Shown here piece after piece: positions 11,280 to 20,788 of a stretch of DNA of 64,000 nucleotides. The stretch's first letter is position 1. Every line of letters starts with the position of its first letter. Source of the DNA: Ctena decussata (Eukaryota > Mollusca > Bivalvia > Lucinida > Lucinidae); the NCBI GenBank assembly GCA_963989385.1, contig OZ022506.1, forward strand, positions 6,737,415 through 6,801,414, in the 5' to 3' direction. The notes beneath the pieces were generated by a model that was not told the origin of the DNA, ran no database searches, and saw only the letters and a program-made list of their open reading frames with translations. Made by a program: the position numbers and the translations under genes.

Positions 11280-11609
11280 CAATCAAAACCTACGTATAGC
11301 GATAATTAAAACTGCGTATTGCGATAATTTCTAGTCAGCCGAAAAGTTGAAGTTGGAATCTTAACAAAATATTATACCAAATGTCATGTGTTTAAGTCCG
11401 CTTCACAAACTGTGCATTGTCAAAGATAGTACAAACAATTTCAAATGATCACAACATTTTCGGTACAAACTATTTTAATAATCATAACATTTTCCCCCTC
11501 CTCCGCCCTGCTAGGCGACGTATACATAAAACTTTTCGCAGTTAAGATGGCAATTGAAAAAAATTAAAGGATAATTACTGTTTAATTATACTGCAATTAA
11601 CGTCCAAGC
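11280..11609. other. Intergenic DNA between tandem array and TIR transposon
   Basis: No gene seen. The first bases (AATCAAAACCTACG) resemble the sequence that follows the related block at 52 kb, suggesting the repeat family extends slightly past the array. Confidence 0.35.
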
Positions 11610-12417
11610 ACTTTCACTGGGTGGTTGCTTAGTCCCGGTGGGCGATGATTTTTTCTGACAATCGTCAACGATTTTTTCTGACAACGGTCCCGGATTTTTT
11701 CCAAATCGTCAATGATTTTTTCTCCGTGACGTCATAACAGAAAACTGGTGCGACAAAATGGTGAGTTTAGTCGATTAAAACATTTATTTACAAATCCTAT
11801 GCTTATTCTTGGTAGAGATTAGGCAAATTAGATAAAATACACATGTTTCACGTGGTCAACAGATAAAAGAAACCTGGAAATTTTCGTTTAGGGTACATCT
11901 TGAAGAACTGTCCTCTGTGTCTATGTCTGCGAAATTTACCATAGGGTAACGTTAGTTTTAATCATAAATCGGTGTTGGGAAGATGTCTCATTATTTTTTG
12001 ACACTTTACAATAATATAAATAGGTCTGTAAGCCCATTTTCATTTTTCATAGGTCCCGGATTTTTTCCTACAAGTCCCGGATTTGCTCCTACAATAGATT
12101 TAAAGCGCCTGATTTTTTCTGACGACGCAAAAATGAGTAGTTATTATGATACGTTATCGGGCATATATTGAACAGCTAGATCGAAAAAATGCTTCAAACT
12201 TAATATTGGTGCATAAATGGATGACAAAATATTTGTCGGTCATCAAAAGACCAGCCTTTCCATTGTATGCACCATGTAGCCCATTCTATTGCTTCAAATT
12301 TGGTTGTAAATGTGAGTGCCGCCACGGTCAGGCTATTTTTTTCTCTTATTAGGCATAGTAAATTTACATTGTTTCTCCAGAATTGTGCGTGCATGCATGC
12401 GTGTGTACGTGTGTATG

Positions 12418-12671
12418 TGCACCTGACTCGTAAGTCAGAGGTCCTGGGTTCGAATCCCGGTCTGGCAACATACTTTCGTTTCTCCTTCCGCTGATTCAAG
12501 AAGGGCAGTTGTCAGTTACTGGCGAAAGTATGTGCACTTAGTACTGGTTAACCGCTTAGAAGGTCTAAGCCTGCCCAGGAATAGTGTGGTTAGGTTAACT
12601 GACCGTCCCGACATGACCTTAGTTGTTTACCGTGGACGTTAAGCATCAAATCAACCAACCAACCAACCAAC
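12418..12671 (+). mobile_element. tRNA-derived SINE, head truncated
   Basis: It has the anticodon-arm and T-arm part of a tRNA-like head (B box GGGTTCGAATCCC) and the same body as the SINE trimer at 12958. It ends TTAAGCATCAAATC and a CAAC-rich tail. The A-box half is replaced by GT-rich sequence. Confidence 0.7.
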
Positions 12672-12957
12672 GTGTGTATGTGTGTGATTCCAAAGCATCA
12701 ATATTTCCTTTTATACTATCTTTGGTGTACAGTGCTTGCCTGTTCCTCACAATCCTCGCCATAGCATAGTGTATGTGAGGCTTGACAATGCACAGGTCCA
12801 GCCGGTTCTACGCTTGAGGGACTGAACATTTTCACATACTACATCAACACCAGAACAGGAATGTTTAAACCAAAGTGTTCTGAGAAGTCAATCCTTTGAA
12901 AGCAAGGGATACATAAAAGATGTAAATGAAAATAACATACTCGGTTCAATTGCAGCC

Positions 12958-13734
12958 GCCGGGCCGCGTAGCGCAATCGGTAGGGCACCTGACTCATAAG
13001 TCATAGGTTCTGGGTTCGAAACCCGGTCTGGCCACATACTTTCGTTCCTCCTTCCGCTGATTCAAGAAAGGCAGTTGTCAGTTACTGGCGAAAGTAAGCG
13101 CACTTGGTACTTGTTAACCGCTTAGGAGGTCTAAGCCTGCCCAGAAATAGTGTGGTTAGGTTAACTGACCGTCCCGACATGATCATAGCTGTTTACCGTT
13201 GACGTTAAGCATCGAATCAATTGATCAATCGGTAGGGCACCTGACTCATAAGTCATAGGTTCTGGGTTCGAAACCCGGTCTGGCCACATACTTTCGTTAC
13301 TCCTTCCGCTGATTTAAGAAAGGCAGTTGTCAGTTACTGGCGAAAGTAAGCGCACTTGGTACTTGTTAACCGCTTAGGAGGTCTAAGCCTGCCCAGAAAT
13401 AGTGTGGTTAGGTTAACTGACCGTCCCGACATGATCATAGCTGTTTACCGTTGACGTTAAGCATCGAATCAATTGATCAATCGGTAGGGCACCTGACTCA
13501 TAAGTCATAGGTTCTGGGTTCGAAACCCGGTCTGGCCACATACTTTCGTTCCTCCTTCCGCTGATTCAAGAAAGGCAGTTGTCAGTTACTGGCGAAAGTA
13601 AGCGCACTTGGTACTTGTTAACCGCTTAGGAGGTCTAAGCCTGCCCAGAAATAGTGTGGTTAGGTTAACTGACCGTCCCGACATGATCATAGCTGTTTAC
13701 CGTTGACGTTAAGCATCGAATCAATTGATCAATG
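12958..13734 (+). mobile_element. tRNA-derived SINE in three tandem copies inside one target duplication
   Basis: The first unit has a full tRNA-like head (A-box region TAGCGCAATCGG, B box GGGTTCGAAACCC) and a body ending GTTAAGCATCGAATCAATTG. Units repeat every 252 bp (anchor TAGGGCACCTG at 12981, 13233, 13485). Copies 2 and 3 lack the first ~20 bases. TCAATTGCAGCC flanks the whole block at 12946-12957 and 13735-13746. Confidence 0.85.
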
Positions 13735-13740
13735 TCAATT

Positions 13741-14405
13741 GCAGCCATGTCCCTAGCAGGAACTAATCTCTTTTAAAATTTGTCGAAATGAAATCAATGA
13801 TTCCAAAGGACCAGAAATTATATAATCTGCACGATGATTTGGCACGGTGAGACATTTAACGGCCGTTACACGCCTTCTAACGCCTGTTTCAGTGACGTTT
13901 CTACTTGTTTGAGAAAATCTGAAGTTTCTGTTTTAAGAATTTCAGTATGTAATGCCATTGAAAAATTGATGGAGCGTAGTAAACACTGTTTGCCATACTC
14001 CCATACAAATAATACTAGCTATTGTGGAATTACAAACTCTTGGCAGAATGACGTCTAGATGACGTCACTCTGGCATGATTTTGAACTCCTAGTTACTATG
14101 GTAACAGATATATGACGTCATTGTCATAAACTGTTTGCCATGTTCCATCAATTTTTCAATGACTGTGTACTGAAATTATTTCAACAGACTTCAGATTTTC
14201 TCAGACAAATAATTATTCTCAAGTTACCAGTACTCAGTTCCGTGTTATACATGTAATGTGCAACACCAGCCATGCCCCTAGCAGCGGCTCGGCCTCTCTA
14301 TTTTCAGAATGACTCAAAATGAAATAAATGTTTCCAAAATGACCAGAAATTATATAATCTGCCCCATGGTGAAGTTTGGCGAGACGTTTTTCGGCCGCCA
14401 CACAG
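13741..14405. repeat. Inverted repeat nested between direct repeats
   Basis: Arms of about 90 nt pair 13906-13995 with 14117-14210 (TGAGAAAATCTGAAGT and GAAAAATTGATGGA recur inverted). Outside them CAGCCATGTCCCTAGCAG ... ACCAGAAATTATATAATCTG at 13742 is repeated directly from about 14268. No coding sequence is credible here. Confidence 0.7.
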
Positions 14406-14625
14406 CACTTTTTGCCATGCAGCAGTTAGCTGACTCATACAACTACAGTTTCTGTGATGAATATTTATCAGGAGCATAGCCAGACCTAATACTAGGCTAA
14501 AAGAAGTATTTTGAAATATGAATACATGCACCTCTATAAGAGATCCCTCTTCTATTGAAAATGTGCCCCCTTCCACCATTAATACAAAGTGGAACAGCTT
14601 CTGTGACTTCCTCTTCAACTGTTCC

Positions 14626-15160
14626 CAGGATGGGACTCCTTTCTTGGAGGGATCTGCTCATGAACGAGAGAATTTGCTCCTACAGGAGTGAGTTCTTTCC
14701 TTGAGGAGTTGTCTCTTCAATTTTTCTCTGGATGGGAGTCCTTTCTTAGAGGGCTCAGCTCTCAGACAGAGGAATTTGCTTCTAGAGGAGCAAATTCTTT
14801 TCTTTGGGAGTTGTCTCTCATTTAAAAGGGAGGCGAAAATGCAGAGGTGCTTCTCTCAAAAGTATACCCATTTAGCCATGTACCTCCTACCACCATTTTT
14901 ACAAAAGAAAACAACTTTTGTGACTTTCTCATCAAGTTTTCCCTGGATGGGAATCCGTTCTTAGAAGGATCTGCTCTTAAACGAAGGAGTTTGCTTCTAG
15001 AGCAGCAAATTCTTTCCTTTGTGAGTTGTCCCTTTGAGTTTTCCTTGGACAGAAGTCCTTTTTTGGAGGGTCTGTTCTCAGAGGGAAGAATTTGCTCCTG
15101 GAGGAGCAGATTCTCTCTTTTGGGAATAGTCCCTCAAAGAGTTGGGAGGCAAAACTCAGA
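14626..15160. repeat. Diverged ~100-bp tandem repeat, four units
   Basis: Units start GATGGGACTCCTTTCTTGGA (about 14632), GATGGGAGTCC (14732), GATGGGAATCC (14946) and GACAGAAGTCC (15048). Each contains GAATTTGCTCCT and GGAGTTGTC. Units 2 and 4 are followed by a shared spacer with GCAGAGGTGCTTC, giving a ~314-bp higher-order period. Confidence 0.75.
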
Positions 15161-15277
15161 GGTGCTTCACTCGAAAGTATATCTTTTTACTTTAAAGAGG
15201 GAAAACTGTTGAAGTCTGCCCCTCCAGCAGGCCTCATTCTAGCTGCGCCTCTGCTTTTAACAACCTGATGTGACATA

Positions 15278-16187
15278 CGAGGGGCGTTCGGAAAGTTTTG
15301 CAAATGACGTAATTTCTCGGTAACCACCATACAGACAGAACTTTTGATTGCAAAAACACATAAAGCTATATTATGCAAAGAGAAGTCTGCAAACAATGTG
15401 CATTTTTTAAAAAAGGACGCATTTTTAACTTCTTTGAAAGAGGTATACCCTAAGGACACTGCAGAATTTTACTTTAGTAGGCCGTAATTTAAGTATCAGC
15501 AGTCTTTGATATTTTTTTATCTTTGTTAGTTAAAGACAATGCCCAAACAATGTTATTCTGCAAATATCGCGGAAATTAGTTTTAATCTAGCTTCCGTGCA
15601 GGGCCGGGAATATGGATTATCCGTACTTTATGCAGTAGCAATTTCTCCATTTCTACTAATATTTGATGATTTTGTAATGAAAACAAGTGTATCAGCATTC
15701 AAAATATTGTCGGCAAGAGCATTTACATGGGTCAACGAAAACCTGTCAAAAAATTCAAATTAATGCCAAAAATGAAGCCTCTGCAAGCTTTCAAAAATGA
15801 CGTTAACGTAAAATTCAATAACGTCATTAGGACTGCGCATTGATTTGCAAGGAATAAATCGATAACAGTTGCCACCCTTCTAACTTTTGTATGGATATAA
15901 TAGGCAACGATGGACAAGCAAACGACAAAGATTAATTTGGTATTTACAAAGATATTTGACTTGAATGTCTAACACTGAAAAGATTTTACATATAAAATTA
16001 GCCCAGTGGTAAGACTGGGACCTATTAAAATGCGTTGTAACTCAATAAGGAAAAGTGTCTTTGTATAGTGTTTGGTATCATTGTAAGGACAAAATGCAGT
16101 GCTTTCAGTACACGCAAAGCAGTTGTAGCCAGCATGCTCCTAGACAAAGTCATGAGGCCATTTGCAAAACTTTTCGAACGCCCCTCG
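15278..16187. mobile_element. Non-autonomous Tc1/mariner-type element, 910 bp, TA target
   Basis: CGAGGGGCGTTCGGAAAGTT at 15278 is mirrored at the right end (to 16187) with one mismatch over about 28 bp. TA sits at both borders (15276-15277 and 16188-16189), as expected for this superfamily. The terminal sequence resembles mariner ends. Interior frames show no intact transposase. Confidence 0.85.
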
Positions 16188-16189
16188 TA

Positions 16190-16950
16190 TGTTGGATTCC
16201 ATAGCTATGGTGGTTCTGATGGGTGCCTATATAGAAGTGGTATGCATGGCAGCCTCATCTTCAGATGGGGCTGTTGTGGGTACATGTGGAATTATGGTGG
16301 CTGGCAGGGTGCTCGGTGGTTTGGCGCCAAGTTGTAAACAGAAACTGTGAGCAAGTTGGTGTCATTCTATCGGTGGCTGCGGGCTACTATTTTGAGGTGG
16401 TGTGCACTTGACACATTGGGTGGGGTGACTCTAGGGGGTACTTGCAGTATGCCCTGGATTGCTTCATTTCTTTGTGTTTGGTGAGCACTACATAAATGGG
16501 GCATGCACCAGTCTACCTGCTATGGGTCTCTATGATGGCAGTGAATGATCTTCATCTTGGGCAATTGTTAATGTAGTTATATATCATATTACTTAGACTA
16601 CTTTAGGGCTAGTATGTGTTTACATGTATATGGTACTTGTATCATCTGTTAGGATATTATTTTGTATCTTTTATTTTGCTCACATTCTGTCATTTGGAAT
16701 TCTTTCCTTGATTTGTTTGGTTGCTCATTCTGTACCACTATGTGTGTTCCTATGAGGGCCAAAAAAATCGTAATAAAGAGCTTGTATCTTGTATTGCACT
16801 ATGATGGAGTACGGGGGAACTTTTAATAGTCGCACGGCACCTCCAGCTTCATGTGAAGTTAAATAAGATTTGAAAGGTTAGATTTGTTTAGAAAAATGGA
16901 ATACTTCGAAAAAATGAAAATAGCAGACTCGGTGTAATCTGCACTTGAAG
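16190..16950. other. Intergenic DNA
   Basis: No recognisable gene. It contains AATAAA near 16770 and a G/T-rich stretch, but no upstream reading frame supports a transcript end. Confidence 0.35.
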
Positions 16951-16963
16951 AGAAGATTCAAAT

Positions 16964-17665
16964 TTGAAAAAAATGACTTCTGTTGTAATGTCTTTTACGT
17001 ATTCCTTGCTTCTGAAGGGTTCAAGGTTTCGATTATTTCATCATTTGCAGGATGAAGGCAAAAACAGTAAATGCAAATACTGTCTCAAGTTATTTCCTGA
17101 TTCCACTACGACCCTTCGACATTGTGTTGAAAAACATGCAAACGAAAAACTTTGTCTTCTGTGGCCGCAACGTAATGCAGAAGGGAACCTAATAAAATAT
17201 AAAGCAAGAGTATTTGATGTGATAGGCAGTTCGTTAAAATGTGACATACAAAATATCCAGTTTGCAAACAACAAGGTGTCAATACACACAAGAACAATCA
17301 CACAAAGTCCTGTCCAAAAAATTCGAAGAATTAACACACCTACAAAATCTGTTCATAAACAGTTATTCACTGAGCACGACAATGAAATACATAGTGAAAC
17401 AGTTATTTCTGATTTCCCTTTTTTTGCTGCCTTTTATCTTTACCTACAACACGAGGCTAACACCAATTTCCCACGCCTGTGCTGTCAACAGAGCCAGTCA
17501 GTTTCTATACATGCTAATGCTAAAGTGGTTGTCGACCGAGACAGTCGACAGAAGTATCACTCGGTCGACAACCACATCATTATAGTATGTGTCATCTACC
17601 ATAACTGGTACTGCTTACTACCTCCTTCTCTGTCGCGAGCCACTTCCTTTGGCATCTTCAAATAG
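16964..17665 (+). CDS. Hypothetical protein or exon with one BED/C2H2-like zinc finger
   Basis: The 233-codon frame contains one zinc finger at residues about 37-58, C-X2-C-X12-H-X4-H (CKYC ... RHCVEKH). That pattern is typical of BED fingers, which are common in hAT-type transposases and their domesticated relatives. A splice-acceptor-like tract TTTCATCATTTGCAG ends at 17050, just before DEGKNSKCKYC, so the coding part may begin there as an exon instead of at the upstream ATG. Downstream of the finger there is Lys/Arg-rich sequence and no DDE core or hAT dimerisation motif. It lies inside the putative 7.4-kb transposon and may be a remnant of its transposase. Confidence 0.4.
   Translation: MKKMTSVVMSFTYSLLLKGSRFRLFHHLQDEGKNSKCKYCLKLFPDSTTTLRHCVEKHANEKLCLLWPQRNAEGNLIKYKARVFDVIGSSLKCDIQNIQFANNKVSIHTRTITQSPVQKIRRINTPTKSVHKQLFTEHDNEIHSETVISDFPFFAAFYLYLQHEANTNFPRLCCQQSQSVSIHANAKVVVDRDSRQKYHSVDNHIIIVCVIYHNWYCLLPPSLSRATSFGIFK
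17525..17575. repeat. Perfect 16-bp inverted repeat
   Basis: GTGGTTGTCGACCGAG (17525-17540) pairs exactly with 17560-17575 around a 19-nt spacer. It lies in the 3' part of the zinc-finger frame. It would form a stable stem in RNA or could bind a dimeric protein. Confidence 0.8.
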
Positions 17666-17669
17666 CGTC

Positions 17670-18160
17670 TTTGTATTCTGAGTACGGTTCTTTCGACAGC
17701 ACAGGTAAGCAAATTGGTGTATACTCGAAAAGTAATCAACTGTATAAATGTGCGCAAACAAAATTTTACCTGGAAATTATCTGGCAAATCGAACAAGATG
17801 GTGGAAACACGTTGGCGGGAGTAGATCTCCTGACTTTGATTTTGCGTAGTTTATGACGCCACATCAGAGAGCTCATGACGTCCAAGATCACAGTGACGTC
17901 AGACTATCTAATGCTGGCATTTCAGTCAATGTAGTTTATTCAAACAGCAATTAGGATATATAATGGATTCACAATTATGAGTAGGCCTATGGCCGTATGT
18001 AAGGATGTAGGGCCTACTAAATCAATGAATTTGCTAATAGGGCCTCCACTCCAAACTTTTTATGATATGATTGGCACTCTTTGGTTTTTCTTTTGTTAGA
18101 CACTTCCACACCATCCTCTAGGGGCAAACAGCGTTTACACCCGATATCATACCACTAAAC
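17670..18160. other. Non-coding DNA
   Basis: No gene recognised. GACGTC-containing sequence near 17878-17900 (TGACGTCC, TGACGTCA) is the only recurring motif. Confidence 0.3.
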
Positions 18161-18173
18161 ACGCTGAGCAACA

Positions 18174-18359
18174 GCAGCCCAGGTAACTCAGTAGGTTAAG
18201 CGCTGGCCTGCTGACCTAGCGGTCCCTGGTTCGATACCTGCTAAAAGTGGAAATCTATACATCGTAAACGGGATTCCACTGCACATAGCTTTTCATTGTC
18301 CCCCTACCGTCGTCTTTATCTGACTGAAATACTTTTGAAAAGAAGTCATCCATCCATCA
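18174..18359 (+). mobile_element. tRNA-derived SINE, 186 bp
   Basis: The head has an A box TAACTCAGTAGGTTAAGCG and a B box GGTTCGATACC. The tail ends in CATC repeats. Flanking ACGCTGAGCAACA (18161-18173) and ACGCTTAGCAACA (18360-18372) form a 13-bp target duplication with one mismatch. This head differs from the 12.9-kb SINE, so it is a separate family. Confidence 0.85.
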
Positions 18360-19058
18360 ACGCTTAGCAACACCACACTGAAGCGAAATGGCGAGGAGAA
18401 AGGTTAATTCTCTGACGCCAGCAATATCGACTTGGAACAATCTGATCTTTGTAATTATAAAGTATAAGGCACTGTAATTATTAAGCATAAAAGATAAAAA
18501 AATCCCCTCTTTCTGTCGTGTAATGAATATTTTCACTCATGAACACCTGTAGTGATAGTTTTCCTTGAGGCATACCATGGCATACATATCAGAAATGCTT
18601 CTGATGTTCAATCGGCGAAATAAAATTAGATCACACACTAAAAAATCTAATTGCTGAGTATATAATCCGAGTTTTGGGTCTCTGAAATGCAATATATGTG
18701 GTAGGAAAAAATCCGGGACACTGTAGGAAAAAATCCGGGACATTTAATTCGTTGTAGGAGCAAATCCTTGACATTCGCTGTAATTTTCGTCCTTGGTTTG
18801 CAGAGGTTATTTCACAGAAAAAAATGTGACAAACGACTAAATGCGCTCATAAAATGCTTCAGAAAACAGCCTGTTTGCAAAAGATCAGGAGAAAATATTG
18901 AAAATAAGTTTGTTCACTTACCCTTTTGCTTCGTCACGCTTACGAGACACTAATTGTCAGAAAAAATCGTTGACGATTGTCAGAAAAAATCATCGCTCAC
19001 CGGGACTAAGCAACCACCCAGTGACTTTTATCGCTTCACATATGCGCCTTATATATTT

Positions 19059-19294
19059 GAGCCGCGACACGAGATCACCAACAAAGTGGTTGTGCGCCCA
19101 GCGCAGACTCAGATCATCCTGGGCATCCGCCCAGTCTGATCAAGGTCTTCGCTGTCCGCATGGAGGTAGCTTTGGGCCGTAGCTACCCTTTAAGTGCTTA
19201 GTGAATAATGTGATCAGATTGGGTGGATGCCCAGGCTTATTTGAGTCTGCGCTGGGCGCACAACCACTTTGTTTGTTTTCTCGTGTCGCGGCTC
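19059..19294. mobile_element. Hairpin MITE of the GAGCCGCG family, copy 1
   Basis: The element starts GAGCCGCGACACGAGA and ends with its inverted form TCTCGTGTCGCGGCTC. Inner arms also pair (GTTGTGCGCCCAGCGCAGAC/GTCTGCGCTGGGCGCACAAC). ATTT flanks both sides. It abuts the right end of the 7.4-kb element. Confidence 0.85.
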
Positions 19295-20586
19295 ATTTAT
19301 GCTTTATGTCTTTCCTGTTAGTCTACGAATGTCTGTTTTTGAAAATTGCTGTTCCATCTGTTTTTTTTCTTTTGTGCTTTTGACCTAGTTTTCTTTTTAT
19401 TGTATTTGGTGATCTGTGCTTTGTAAGTATGGACTTTTTCTGAGTATCGCCGTTTACATTATACTGTACCTCTGAAGGTATGTTTGTAAATGTTAACGAA
19501 GGAAGTCAGTTAAGGTGGTGATTTGTGGTAAATACAAAAGTCTGCATAAAACCATAAAAAATTAACGTACCTCCAAGAAAAATTGCTGACTTCTTATTTT
19601 TGTTGTTTTCTACAGTTTAAAATACAGAATAGAGGGACGTGCTGTTACAAAAAGTGTTTTATATGGAAAAATCAAAGGGTAATTTTGTGCGCAATAATCT
19701 AGAAAATAAACTTCATTCTTGAAAATATACTTAGCTCTGAAGTTTCTTTAATGCATTAAAGAGAGCGTGCTTGCAATTATTTGTCCCAACTCTTTCTCAA
19801 ATTTGTAAGGTAGACCAGATGAAAACAGTCCATTTTTCTCATATGTCTGACCATGTATGGTGCATGTACACTGCATGCATTAATTAAATACAGGTAGAGC
19901 ATTTATACCTTTATCATACTCACAGTTTACCATAAAAATTCTATATATTAGGACAGTTAGGTCTGAGCAAATAGTGCAAACCCAGATCAGACAGGAGCAG
20001 TCTGATCAGGGTCTACACTATTAACCATCCCATTTGAATTTTTGGGCACATTACTGCACTGTAAAACCAAATTGTTCCAATTTTAGGACAGTTATGGTAA
20101 TTATTTTTAGTGTCCCAATATTTAAAGATTTTACCACCATGACACAGGTGTATATATGAAATTGTTCAACCTTGAAAATGGACTCTACTGTGTAATTTGG
20201 CAAATATATGGAGACAAATGAGACCGTTTTTTATCTGCCCAGCCTGAAAAAGCGTGAAAAAACATGGAAAAAAATAATTGCTAGGACGCTCTCCATAATG
20301 TATTAAAAAACCTTCAAACCCTATTACATTTTTACTAGCGATGGTTATTTTTTCAGGTTTTTGCGCTTAAAATAACCCTCTTAATTTTTTTTATAAAAAC
20401 CCTTTTTAATTTCAACAAGCCCTGCATTTTTGGATTCTGAATCACGAGAAACAACATAAAGAAGGCATCTGCTAATTTGGGGGAAGATCTGTTATATTTT
20501 CAGCATTTTATGCAGATTTTTTACTTCGCCCCAAATCAGTGATTATCACCACCTTAAGACCAATGCATATGAGTTTCCTTTCACAG
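19295..20586. other. AT-rich DNA upstream of the first Mieap-like exon found
   Basis: No exon could be supported. A short palindromic piece near 19980-20012 (CAGATCAGACAGGAGCAGTC TGATCAG) resembles the core of another hairpin MITE. The pyrimidine tract TTTCCTTTCACAG at 20574-20586 is the acceptor of the next exon. Confidence 0.4.
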
Positions 20587-20788
20587 ATTAAGTCAGTACA
20601 CCAGTGCACAGCTTACACATGACAACCCTAACGTCGCTGACCTTAGTGACTCTAACCGGCCAACAAAGCTGGCGGAACGTTTCTCAGAACTGTATGACAA
20701 CGAATGGACGGATGCTTTTGATGTTATCAAAGGGAGATACCGCTATTCTGAAGATAAAACAATATCAAGTCTTCTGTACATACTAACA
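20587..20788 (+). CDS. SPATA18: Mieap-like gene, exon A
   Basis: Acceptor TTTCCTTTCACAG precedes it and donor GTACGT follows (20789). The 202 nt complete one codon and then encode 67 residues with RPTKLAERFSELYDNEWTDA in the middle. There is no stop in this frame. Confidence 0.7.

Larger units (their letters stand above)
11615..19023. mobile_element. Putative 7.4-kb TIR DNA transposon with 5-bp target duplication
   Basis: Left end 11615-11684 and right end 18954-19023 are near-perfect 70-bp inverted repeats beginning CACTGGGTGGTTGC. Each end is directly flanked by ACTTT (11610-11614 and 19024-19028). A subterminal motif GTCCCGGATTTTTTCC recurs near 11688, 12054 and 12074, and inverted near 18708, 18724 and 18752. 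The interior holds SINEs, a mariner MITE, tandem repeats and a zinc-finger ORF, so it has been hit by later insertions. Superfamily is uncertain. CAC ends with 5-bp duplications occur in Transib-like elements, and 5-bp duplications also occur in some hAT lineages. Confidence 0.65.

Noticed and set aside
12961..13035. Functional tRNA-Met gene (CAT at the anticodon position)
   Set aside because: Acceptor stem pairs poorly, the anticodon loop appears to be 6 nt, and the copies are followed by a SINE body and target duplication.
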